From the NCBI GenBank assembly GCA_018524725.1, contig JAEUWP010000353.1, positions 1 to 64,000 of the forward strand: a DNA stretch of 64,000 nt, read 5' to 3'. The position numbers were made by a program, and so were the translations under genes. The notes beneath the pieces are model-generated. The model ran no database searches. It was not told where the DNA came from and saw nothing but the letters and a program-made list of their open reading frames with translations. The first letter of the stretch is position 1. The number at the start of each line of letters is the position of its first letter. The DNA is from Podaxis mareebaensis (taxonomy: Eukaryota > Basidiomycota > Agaricomycetes > Agaricales > Agaricaceae). Of the stretch, positions 24,014 through 34,997 are shown piece after piece.

Positions 24014-25398
24014 ATGCAGCACGCTTACAGTCCTGTGTCGTCGGGGACCTTTTCTAGTCCCAGTCTCAAACGTACTCGGTCTGGAGAACTTCCCCGCCCG
24101 CCTGGAGACATCCCCCGTCTCCCGGACATTGGCACGGATCTTGTGCTGGAGGTCTACACCCACGAATCACTGCGGCCACCGAGCGCCACCAAACCAGAAG
24201 ATTTTACTGACAATAAGCGTCTGGCCCAACTTGGCCGGAGGGTTCTAGATACTGCTATTACCTGGGTGTTATTACAAAAGAAGCCACTGTTATCTGTTGA
24301 GGAAATCGAGGTCAGTCCGTTTGTCGATCCCGCATCGCATTCATCGTGACATATCCTCGGTCTCTCCTTATTGTAGGATCGGAGGGAGAAGTTGTTGGGC
24401 GATGATGTTATACAAGGATGGGTGAACTCTTACCAATTGGCCAAGCGAATTCGTTGTACTCTTGAACTTAGGTCGAAAATGCAAGCGCCCGAGGTACGCT
24501 GACTTGGTATTGTGGCGCCATTCCCACTGACCCCCCATCGAAATATGCGTAGGAATGCCGGAGGGTATTCTGCGCTTACGTTGGGGCCGTCTTTCGACAT
24601 TCTGGACAGGAGGCTGTGACAAAGTGGATTGAGCTGCTTGTACAATTTCACGAACTGCATGGTTCCCCTGCAGCGGCCTCGGATGTTCCGCCCGCAAAGA
24701 AAATCAAGAATGAGCCTGTGTCGTCCTCGATTTTCTTTGCGTCGGACCATCCGACGCCTTCTTCCTCTTCTGCCACACCCTCCTCTCAGACCCAACCCTA
24801 TTCCCCCACCGCGCCCTACTTGAATACGCCATCGCAGTCATACTCGTCTACATATCGTCAGATGCCCCCGCACATGTCCAAAGCTTCCTACCCGGCACAA
24901 TCATCGCCCCAACTTTCACAATTCAGTGCGCTGTTTCAATCCCTGGCTACGCTTTCCCAGTCCCGTACTTTGCAAGCGATGACCGGAAACCAGTCACAGC
25001 GAGCTCAGTCAACGACAGTGGATGGGAAATCTTCTCTAACACAGAAGATGCCATCACCTGTGGGGAGGCCGAATCCACTGGCACCCGCTACACCGAACGC
25101 TCCTTTTCTTCCGATGTTCAATCAAACTGCTGCGCAGCGTGGGGTGAAGGTCGACTATTCTGCAGAGTTCAGTGGACCTTCACATGCTGGTCAATGGACT
25201 GTGCAGTGCATTGGTATGTGTTGTTATTTACTATGTACTCGAGGCAGAACGTCCTGGAGGGACGTCGATCTTACTTGTAATGTTGACCTGGTTTATGCAG
25301 TTAATGGAATTCGCAAAGGGGAAGGGAAGGGAAGCAGCAAACAGATTGCTAAAGAAGAAGCGGCTAGACAGGCGTACTATTCCATGGGTTGGTCCTAA
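24014..25398 (+). CDS. Catalytically degenerate RNase III-fold protein with C-terminal dsRNA-binding domain
   Basis: The first part (residues 1-190) follows the RNase III fold: LVLEVYTHESLRP matches the family's TH-S helix, NKRLAQLGRRVLD matches the NERLEFLGD-VL signature, and CRRVFCAYVGAVFRHSG matches the D-FEA-IGA-Y-D-G helix. All four acidic metal-binding positions are replaced (Ala, Arg, Arg and Cys by my alignment). A long Ser/Pro/Thr/Gln-rich linker with a PPAKKIKNE basic patch follows, then a C-terminal dsRBD (about 25140-25395): VDYSAEFSGPSHAGQW, an intron, and GKGSSKQIAKEEAARQAYYSM. The start ATG at 24014 is the first in frame. Comparable inactive RNase III proteins serve as RNA-binding structural parts, such as mitoribosomal mL44 and mL57. 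Role here unknown: RNA-binding is inferred, cleavage unlikely. Confidence 0.8.
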
Positions 25399-25691
25399 CG
25401 AGTGCTATGGAAGGCTGTGGACTGCTGTGGATTATACTGCGGTGTTCTATTTTAGAATTGATGAATGTAATACGTATAATCCACCTGTCATGATGTGCAG
25501 ATAAAGCGGAAAGATTTGAGACGGCCTAGGATGACTGTGCACTCCGAAAAGAAGACGAGAGATTGATGTGGTGTTCCGAGTTAGCGTTGGCCTGGAAGGA
25601 GAATTGCTTTGTCAGCGATTGTGTCACGCAGCATATACCGACAAGTCCAGCATCACCGCCTCTCTTCCATCTATTCTCCCCATCCCTCCCA

Positions 25692-28600
25692 ATGGCGGCA
25701 ACAACCGATTCGGCCCCCCAAATATCAAACCTGTCCATACACTCGAGGAACAATCCAATCGACCTCACGAACGATGATGAAGAACTAGCCCCGCCCCAAT
25801 ATCACTCCCCAAGATCTAAACGCGCCCGCCCAGATGTTCTCGACTCGAGGTTAACAACCGACCAATATCCACCACCATCACGCTACTCGACGGATTCTCC
25901 CCCCACAACTTTTAGCACTCATTCAACTTCTTCTACACCCAACTCTGATTACTTTCCTCTTCGCCCGGAGTCATCAACAAATCCACACATGAATTCTTCC
26001 TCGGCCTTTATGGATCCTTATCGCCCTTCATTCGTTGGCCCGAATCTTCCTCTACTCATGGACAAATACCCCCCTCCTCGACCCCAGTATCCTCATGTCC
26101 CCCAATATCCCCAGCAACCGCCGCCGCCCGCTCAATACATGCAACGGAACACGCCTGCTCCCCCAGCAGTCAGACAACTTCTCCCGCCGCTCTCCACTCC
26201 CAATTCTGGGCGTCAAGTCATAGATCTCACGGATTCTCCATCCCCTCCACCTTCTGCAGCGCATAATGTACCGCCAGGTCTTACCCCAATCAACCCAGAC
26301 GATCCCCCGAAGACTCCTGTTTGTATCGGACAGCTTTCAGTCAATGCTCTCGTTCTTTATCCTATTGCCTATCTAATGCCCCGGGACCCATCTCAAGAAT
26401 GTGAATGGGCTGCCGTGAGGTTGCAGTACGAACATAATCCCCACCGGGTGGGGAATTCAGAGACCATACATATACGCACGCCAAGTGACAGGACTCCGAA
26501 TGGCGACATAATACTCGGTGACAATTTCGCTGTTGTCGAACAGAAGGTGGCTACGAGTCTAGGTGGGATGCTGGGGAAGGGTTTAATTCGACTTGAGGCA
26601 AAGATACGAAGAGGGAAACCTAACGTATGTGCTTTCCCCCCTAACACGTTGACACATGCACGGCTTACAACGCTCCTTGTCAGCTTCCGGTCGTACCCCT
26701 TCAGATGCTAGTTTACACGCCCAAAGGAAACATCACAGTTGTTGGCAACTATCTACAGCAGTGCAATCTGTTGTTGGATCACCCTAGTCCACCTTACGAT
26801 GATTGTCGCCTCACCACATATTCCTATTATAACCCCCACAATCCACCTCCAGGTGGTCATGCCCGTCCCCTTATGCTCAACAACCGTTTATACGGGCCCA
26901 GCGGAGGATCCCCTTCAAGATGGTCTGAGCCAGCTATTGGAAAGAGTCAGGACGTGCAGAGGACGCAAATTGATGAACTGTTCAAGCATATGAAGGATGG
27001 CGTTGAACTGTCAGAGACGGAACCAAGTAAGGGATCCTATCATAAATGCGGTGCTCACATCTAAAATGCTCCTAAACGCATCTTCCAGGCCCAGATGTTG
27101 CAACAATGCTGTACCCCCATCAGAAGAAAGCCCTTACCTTCCTACTCGATCGCGAGCGCGAGAGGCCAGCATTAGATGGGCAGTTTTCGTCGCTATGGCG
27201 CATGCAAGTCGACCCCTTGAGTCAACGACGGAAATGGGTAAACGTCGTCACAGAGGAAGACTCCGCAGAAGAACCAAAAGAGGCCAAAGGCGCTATTTTA
27301 GCAGACGACGTATGTCATATTCGGCCGCGTCCCTTGCAACCTACTAACGGCAGGTTCTTTTGATTAATTACAGATGGGTTTAGGCAAGACTATCACCTGC
27401 GTGTCCCTGATTGCCGCAACCCTTCAATCTGCGAAGGATTTTGCAACACAACCACTGGAACAACCGCAACGATTCCCTGCAAAGCAACACCCAAGTGCTT
27501 CGCATTTCGCGGGTGCCGTATGGGGAATGCCTGACCCTCCCGTCCCGACAAATAGCAAGATGAAAGGCAAGGCGGAGAAACAGCAAGAGAAGCTCGACGT
27601 GGAGTATGTCAGGGCGTGTCGCATCAAAGCCCGAAGTCGTGCCACGCTTGTCATCTGTCCATTATCAACTGTAGCCAACTGGGAAGAGCAATTCCGGGAG
27701 CACTGGCGTGGCGAAGTAACCATCGTAGGTGGTAACGGGAATTGTGCCAATAGTGTCACATCGTCTTTCTCCGCGGCCGTCTCGACAAATGGAACAAACA
27801 CGCCGGACGTTGACGCAAAGCCCGAGAAACCCGTCCGTGTAAGAAAAGGGAATCCGTTGAGGGTGTACATCTATCACGGAAATGCGAGACGACCTGATCC
27901 CGCGTTTTTGGCGGATTTTGATGTGGTCATTACGACATATGCAACGCTTGCGTCGGAGTTTTCGAAACAAAACAGGACTGCACAGGCAACGAACGAGGAT
28001 GGCGAGGACGGTGGTGGGGGCGGAAGTAGCGATGGGGGCAATGGTGAAAAAGGGAAAGAAGACGAGGGAAGACTGGAAATTGAGCTTCAGACGGGAGTTA
28101 ATTCTCCTGACTCGAAGCCAAAGAAAACAGGAACGAAGAGAAAGAAACCGATGACGACAGTATCGAACACAGAGATTGCGAGTCCGTTGCAAAGCATCCA
28201 TTGGTTCAGAGTTGTGTTGGATGAGGCGCAGTACGTCCCTTCTCTCTATTCCAGTAAAGCTCTAACACCTCATAAATCTCGTAGTTCAATCAAAGAAACT
28301 CAAACTGTGGGCTGCCGAGCATCTTGCGACCTCCTTGCGGACCGTCGGTTATGCCTCACGGGTACCCCAGTGCAAAACAAACTGGATGACATGTTCGCTT
28401 TGATCAAGTTCCTGCGCCTAACGCCATTCGATGACAAGAACGTCTGGACGAAACATATCAGCGCTCCTGCCAAGTTCGGTCAACGCGAAGGTGTCATCAA
28501 ACTCCGGACAATTATGGCCTGTATCACCCTCAGACGCACAAAAGAAACCAAATCCCAAGATGGGAAACGAATCCTTTCTCTACCACCCCGTGACGACAAG

Positions 28601-30462
28601 ATCGTCCGTCTTACGTTGAACGAAGCCGAAATGGAGATCTACAAACAATACTTCGAAGAATCCAAAGCCGAATTCACGGACCTCTCACGGAAGAACCAGG
28701 TCATGAAGAATTATGTAGGGATCTTGCAAAGGCTGCTGAGGTTGAGGCAGATTTGCGACCACAGGGAGTTAATTGAAATCAAACCTGGAAGCGTGGGATT
28801 GGACCCGACATTGTCCTATGAGGACATTGTGGCCGTAACTGCGAAAGAGGGGATTAATCCTGCTCGGGCAAGTGCGATTTTTGCGATATTGAAAGAGGCG
28901 GCGACGACGCAATGTACGGAGTGTGGCGGGGAGCTGTGCTCCCTTGTGGAGGGCGCTGCTGGAGCGAATGATGCTATGGACACGGATGGACCACCACCCA
29001 ACAAAAGGGGACGGAAGGCAAAGGGTCAAGGATCTCGCGCGCCAACGAGAGCGAGCAGTCCTTCAGGCGGTCCACGTCCAGTCCTAACGCGATGTCAACA
29101 TCTATTCTGCTTAGAGTGTTATCGCAGTGCGATATGCCCTGGGTGGCCAGATGTGCCGGTAACGTTGACAAGACAGTGTTCGGCGTGTCAGACAGAGTTG
29201 AATCCTCTAGATGTGGTGGAAATCAAGCATGAAATGATTGCGGAGTGTGCGGGTGTCGATGGGAAGAAGATCAAGAAGGAGACGAAGGAAGAGAGGATGA
29301 AGAAGCAGGAGAGAAGGCTGCAGGAGATTGAGCTGAAGCTACTTCAAGCGCAAGGGCTGGTGGGGGTACAGACGCAATCACGACCTGGAGGACAACAATC
29401 ACAAGTCCCGGACCTCAAGTCAGACCCTGATGTGAAGCCAGAATCACCTCAAAACCAGTCCCTTGAACAACTGGAACCACAGGACGAGGAAATGAAATTG
29501 GAGACGGACATCGCTCCGCTCGCTATCCCCCTGCCTAACGTCCGAGAACAAGCTATCGCACTACTACAGGAGGAGATAATCGAACGCTCAACCAAGATCA
29601 AGGCTCTCATCCAGGGACTCATGCCATTCTCGATTGCCAATCCTCACTCGGCGAATTACGATCCAACTAGACTTGACGTTCAGATTGTGGACAGTGAGGG
29701 GAACGGGTCATCTGACAATGTCATCAAGACTGTCGTATTGTAAGTCTTCCATTCATTCCTCCCGCCACCGCCCCTTCCCACCACTATTCCTTTACTGACT
29801 ATGCACGCGTCTAATTTTTAGCTCCCAGTGGACCAGTATGCTGGATAAGTAAATGCCCAATCCCCTCCTTTCCCATGCATCGGTGCTAACTATATCCTTC
29901 CGTGACTATAATAGGATTGAAGACGCCCTTTTAATTCATAAAATCCGTTATGATCGTCTGGATGGGACAATGAAACGCGAAGAACGCTCGAAGGCGCTGG
30001 ATGCACTGAAATATGATCCCGGATGTGAGGTGCTTCTTGTCAGCCTGAAGGCCGGAGGTGTCGGCCTCAACTTGACCGCTGCCCAAAGGGTTATTCTGAT
30101 GGATCCTTGTTGGTACGTGAGGCTTGCGACGTTCATTGGGTTCCGTTTACCCGGTTCCTGATACTACTTCCATACACAGGAACCCTGCCGTTGAACACCA
30201 GGCTGTAGATCGGATTGTGAGTTGTTGTACCTCTCCTATTGTTGTAGGAACGCATCGAGCTGATTGATGGCAACTGTAGCATCGGTTGGGTCAGACCAAG
30301 CCCGTCCGGTCCATCAAATTCATCATATCAGGTTCGATTGAAGAGACGATGCTTGAAATCCAAGACAAGAAAAACAGACTTGCTCAGCTTACACTTGGTC
30401 CACGCACCAAGGCAGAAATCATGGAAGAGCGCCTGGAGCAGCTCAAAGAGCTCTTCAAATAA
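25692..30462 (+). CDS. SNF2-family ATPase with RING finger, Rad5/HLTF (Uls1-like) type
   Basis: Nuclear DNA translocase and putative ubiquitin ligase related to Rad5, HLTF and Uls1, acting in damage tolerance or removal of SUMO conjugates. The start at 25692 (MAATTDSAPQ) precedes a Pro/Ser/Tyr-rich N-terminus with two SUMO-interacting motifs, PIDLTNDDEE (about residue 22) and VIDLTDS (about 175). A conserved module follows (IGQLSVNALVLYPIAYL, GKGLIRLEAKIRRG, LVYTPKGNITVVGNY). SNF2 core: MLYPHQKKALTFLL, DDMGLGKTITCVSL (27374), VICPLSTVANWEEQF, DEAH (His codon completed by splicing), CLTGTPVQN, TLRRTKE. The RING, CTECGGELC...CQHLFCLECY...CSAC (28910-29200), sits between helicase halves and carries a long insert. 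The C-terminal half has YDRLDGTM, SLKAGGVGLNLT, HQAVDRI-HRLGQ, ending KELFK at TAA 30460-30462. Confidence 0.9.
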
Positions 30463-31025
30463 GCACGACTGCCGCCAAATATAGCTTTCTCGAATAGCAT
30501 ACATCCATCCCTTAATTCGTCCGCTGCATCATTGATGTTCTGTTTTCGAATTCTCTTGTATCGTGTACCCTCTGAACTTATATATTTATCAACGTATGTC
30601 CCTCCCCACCTGGCTTCGATTATCCATTACAGTACTGTTCTAGTAGACACATATGTTCGCTTATTGCTCTATTCACCCCTCTTCTTTAGGCATAGCAGGG
30701 TTTTTGTGTGTAATTCATGTAAACATTAGAACGCAGAGTGTGCCGCCTTTTTGTACCGTTGAACCAAAGGGCGGACCGACGACAAATACGTTGACTCAGC
30801 AACTCCGAGTAAGATGTAGGATTGTTCAGGAATAAAGCATTTGAAGACTTGGGTCGACGAAGCGTTCGACCGTGATACCAAATGCTAAAGATGTTATCCG
30901 AAGTCACAAGTGTCGAGAATCTAGTACAATACTGTGACGGCTTGCGGTATTTCTAAGCCAAGCTGCCACCCTGCACTATATGAGGGCCTTAGACTGATGC
31001 CCTGACCAGGTGAAAGGAGGACCGC
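30463..31025. other. Intergenic stretch between convergent gene ends
   Basis: About 560 bp, relatively AT-rich, holding the 3' ends of the SNF2 gene (+) and the orphan gene (-). No ORF with recognisable content and no RNA gene seen. Confidence 0.45.
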
Positions 31026-31715
31026 TTATGGGAGTAGTATATACTGGTGGTTGTCGACACAAACTGTGCGACCCAGAAATACGCGCTCTGGAAAGGCGGC
31101 TTCTTGTCCTATTTTGCTCAGGTCTACGATCCTGCCATCAAAGTTATCGAGCGTAAATTTACTTAGCGTAGGATTTAAAGAAGATACATTCACCTCAACG
31201 TCTCCAGGAGTATGGTAGACGACTGAGGTGAGGAGGAAATTGGAGACGGAATACATATCCTTCGGAATATCGAGTGCCTAGTAATAGGGGAAAGACGGAA
31301 TAGCAGGCGCAGAGTCCGTTCGGTCATTCTATAGAGTAACTCCAAAAAGAATTTCGTATCGACGTATCTCGTACCTACTCAGCCGGTGCGCTGACCGAAC
31401 TTCAACGGGTGTTTCAGAACTGCGGGGGGTGGTTGTCCCCCTGTTGCGAGAGTCGCTTATATTACTCTTCACAGTGCCGAAATTTCTTCCGGGAAAGAAA
31501 TTACTGCCCACATGAGGCCTATTTCCCCCAATCCCAGAAGCTGAAGTAAAGCCCTGAATTCTCGAACGATAAGAATGTGAGCTACTTGCACCACTCACTT
31601 GGCTACGTTCCTGAGAAGCCGTGACTTCCGTTGTCCATGTTCTCTCAAGCTCAAATTCTTTCGACGCGCGATAGCCGATGTGGTAGATGCACACGATTTC
31701 ATGTTCCCAGCACAT
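31026..31715 (-). CDS. Orphan hypothetical protein, two exons
   Basis: ATG at 31715 opens MCWEHEIVCIYHIGYRASKE, then a Ser/Arg/Gly-rich middle (SRIQGFTSASGIGGNRPH) to about 31372. A GT-AG intron of roughly 100 nt (GTACGA...TACTAG) joins LSR to ALDIPKDMYSVSNFLLTSVV, continuing through HTPGDVEVNVSSLN and FDGRIVDLSKIGQEAAFPE to TAA at 31026-31028. About 195 residues. The second exon looks like a compact folded segment, but I do not recognise the family. It lies just downstream of the HNH-like gene on the same strand and could be a fragment of a larger degenerate gene. Confidence 0.45.
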
Positions 31716-31897
31716 CGGTCCTTCCTGACGACCGCGGGGTGGTATCTAAAAAGATAATATTGACGTATTGTGCATTACTCATTCGGGAAGGTCATGCTTG
31801 GTGAATGGTGAATCTGCTGTCCCCAAAAATGATGGGGGTGACCCACAAGAGGGACTTTTACAATCCCATAAATGTAACCCAGGATATGATATGAGCC

Positions 31898-33300
31898 TCA
31901 AACTACACCATCACTATTGAAGTGGATAACAGAGTTACTTGAGATCCAATTAGAAACCCACTGCATCTTCCTTTTAAAATGCTGCTGTGGCCCGTGACTA
32001 TCATCGAGGTCGCGCAATGTTTCATAGTCCAACTGCAATATACCAGAATCCTCGGCTCTGCCCCGGCGCCGGTGCTTTCGAGAATTCTGATCAGAAGCTA
32101 CATCCACTGGTGGAAAAGCCGAACTGTGAGAGTAGAAGGACCGATGTCGCTTAGAATGATTCAAGTTGGTGTCGTTATCAGCATCACTGGGGGCCAAGGG
32201 AGTCGCCTTGTCAGCGTAGAAAGCCTCTTTCCTAACACATGGGATTTCTCGCGTCCACCGCGAAAAGAGGGCGATGGCTCTGCTCATCAGATTCGCTTGA
32301 TCGGAGGTGAGGCGACCTGAAAACTCCTCTTCCCAGTTCTCATCCGCATGTTTGAGACCAATATTGCAAATCATGAAGTGGGGTTGAACATAGAAAATAA
32401 TGAGAGAAAAGTCGCCAAAGGGAAAACAGTAGTCCTTGAGGTGCTCTGGACGAGCTGCTACTAGCTGTGTCATCAAACTCCACGTCAAGAGAACAACGAG
32501 ATACCCTGGTGTGGCGCGTTCCCCATCCAACGACCAGGTTGTAGGTCCAAGTATCTCCCTGAAATGAGATGTCAGTTACCTGTGGCAGAGGAACTTCTTG
32601 CGAGGGGTGTACTTCAAGGAAGGTTGGCAAGGAATGAGGAGCCGCAGATTCCAACATGCTTATGGCCTTTTCATCTGGCAGGAGGACCCAGCGACCACCG
32701 TCAAAGTGGAAGCGTACATTAATATTGACTTGCATTTGAAGTAACTGTTAGCCGGTGGATAACAAGCCAAGTGACATGGGAAGGCTCACGCCTGATCACG
32801 TTAGGGCAAGTGTCAACATCCAAGCTGCCGTATTTCATACCCTGGGCGAATTCCAATCTGTCCAACTGTGGGTCCAGATGCATGCCAGTGGGGAACACCC
32901 CAAAACGTGCGAACTCACCAAATCGCCCTCGGCTGCCCGAGGTAGAAGATGAGCATATTGAATATTGCAGCTTTCTGGTGTATAGGTAATGGCACAGCGT
33001 TTCACATAGGGAAGCTTGACTGCAGCCTCGTCTACCAGAGGCTTGGCTTTCTTTGAGAGGTGCCCCTCTCTCCGCTTAAGCAGAGTATTCTTGGTGAGAT
33101 CCAAATCGACTTCAGAGTCATTGGAGTCGCGTGATCCTTCAAATGATCTAGAAGTGCTATGAGTCCGGCTGCCCATGTAGCTATTGGTGAAGGAGTCGGA
33201 CACGATCAGCTTGGTGAATTCTCGGGCTGACGAGGCTGGCCCCTCAGACAACTGTCTCACTGCCTCCGCTGGTACATATACAATTTGTCCGAGCTCTCCA
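31898..33300 (-). CDS. HNH-nuclease-like protein (agaricomycete type), start unresolved
   Basis: The reading GELGQIVYVPAEAV (about 33280) to KRCAITYTPESCNIQYAHLL (about 32960), then LDRLEFAQGMKYGSLDVDTC, VNINVRFHFDGGRWVLLPDE and YVQPHFMICNIGLKHADENW, follows a pattern I associate with HNH_2-type proteins expanded in mushroom fungi. C-IT...C, the His of AHLLPRA, and N...H-FD...W-LLP are the HNH-like positions. Introns near 32905-32855 and 32790-32745 have GT-AG ends; another near 32510-32445 begins GTTGGA and changes frame. The C-terminus is Ser/Arg-rich and ends NSDGVV at TAG... region 31898. No in-frame ATG fits the first exon: an upstream ATG run at 33345 is in another frame. Either a short upstream exon was missed or the 5' end is damaged. 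Such proteins may act on DNA; substrate unknown. Confidence 0.6.
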
Positions 33301-33451
33301 ACTCCAGACCGCCTCGTGATGGCTTTCCCGCATGGATATGATCATTGACATTTTCTCGATGACCCTTATGTTTCGGAACATGTGGGGTTTCGAATTGCTT
33401 TTTTTTTCTTTGTGATAAGCGATCTGAAGTCAGGTGTCCCCACTCGGCCAA

Positions 33452-34997
33452 CAGCTCTTAGCGTGCTCTAAGGTTTCCCCAGTAGGGCACTAAGTACAGG
33501 AGAAACTCAGGAGCGGAACAAGCCAGCGATTTCTTTTTGTTCTCTCTCCAGCAAATACGCCATTGCTAGATCTTCAAAGTTCGTAATGCTCTTGTATGGA
33601 CAACAGCGAGAAAAGATTTGAGGAATAAAGCCTCAAGGTCTAGGTTGCAGAGAGATGAACCCTAACGTAGTGAATCAAACCTCAGGGCAGCCCTGTGGTG
33701 TTTGAATCAATTGTCAAGGACCAGCAAATTTTACTTGGCTCGTCAGCGACCAATTATATTCTAAATCGACGTCATCGGAATTGTGGACTCATGTTCAGGA
33801 CTCAGCATTCTTGGAAAGGGTCCGAGCGCTAATTAATCTCCATTGGGCATAGTGTTACACACAAATTTTACCCATATAAGGCTAAGCGCCCGTGTTGCAT
33901 GCAACACTAATTGGGCATTGGACTGACGCTGTGGCGCCTTGTGGCGCAACCAAGGTACAACGTGTATTCATCATGTGTCAAGTAAAAGTAAAACAAGGTA
34001 ACATTCTGCCAAACAGCCTTGCGATAAGCAACGCTCAGAGATTTTCCTCGCATTATCAAGGCACACTGTACTTCTCCTTACACCACCTTCCCCGCAGTAT
34101 CTACACCCCGCGTATCCACGGGCATTGCTTTAGGGGCCAAGAACAGGTACCGTTGTTGAGCGCAAACGCAGGGTCCCTTGAAACAAATGTCCTTGCTCCT
34201 AAGTTTTCCAAAATACCGGCTTGATGACCCGAGAGTACGAACATGCTTGGTAAGGCCTGGTAAAACTAACCGGTTGCGGTGAAGAATGTCCGGCGGCCGG
34301 TCATAAGGAAGGTGCGGTCAAAGACTTCGACTCCCATGGCTAGTAGAATGTGAATTTGCTCACAAGAACATATGACCTTTATAAAACGAAGAAGTAGCGC
34401 AACATGAATTAAAGATTGGTAACAAGCTACAATACTTACACATGATCGCCGAGAGTCTGACTCGAGGCCGCCGACGGTCACATATGGGACTGGGAAGAAA
34501 AGAGAGAAGGTAGAAGCACAAAGATAAACTGGGTTCGAAATAGAAGATTCCACTTCGTTGAAAGGTGGCGGGGAGAGGATGCAAAGGAAAAACATAAAAG
34601 CCTTCCGCGCATGACGCGGGTAGTAAAATACGTACTTAGGACCATAGAAAAAACCAAATGGATATTTGGTGTTTGCTACACAATACAGATATAGATGCGC
34701 ATGAACATCATGATGACGAGAAATAAAACAGAGGCCTGGGAATTCAATGAAGCACTGCATATATGCATAGAAAGACAGCATGACGAGAGGAAGGTATTAG
34801 GTGGTATATACGGAAATTTGGAGAGGGGTAATCGGGAGTGGGTGTCAGTTATGTGGGATATGAGCATGCAATACATGTTTCCAGCACAAAGGAGAGAAAA
34901 GGCGAGGGTGGTGGAAGTTGGGGTAAGCAGAAAAAGATGGCAGAAAACGGTGGGGGGGAGAGAAAAGCATACATAAATCGGAAACAAGGGGAAAAAT
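33452..34997. other. Gene-poor, AT-rich stretch
   Basis: About 1.5 kb upstream of the HNH-like gene and downstream of the Zn2Cys6 gene. It has purine runs on + (34700-34990, rich in AG and GGGGAGAG) and short homopolymers. Open frames here (for example 33892-34224) lack start context, splice support or recognisable content. I see no transposon ends or RNA gene. Confidence 0.4.

Noticed and set aside
28225..28290. Apparent DEAQ in the Rad5/HLTF-like protein
   Set aside because: The next codon is split by an intron; splicing gives CA+T, restoring DEAH.
32505..32560. A 20-nt intron in the HNH-like gene near GTAACTGACATC
   Set aside because: Far below the usual fungal intron length; the sequence reads through in frame without it.
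33892..34224. 110-codon + strand ORF in the gene-poor region
   Set aside because: No domain, weak start context and no splice partner; length is within chance for this composition.
34266..34781. 171-codon - strand ORF rich in Phe, Cys and Leu
   Set aside because: Composition follows the purine-rich + strand; no membrane topology or family pattern beyond that bias.
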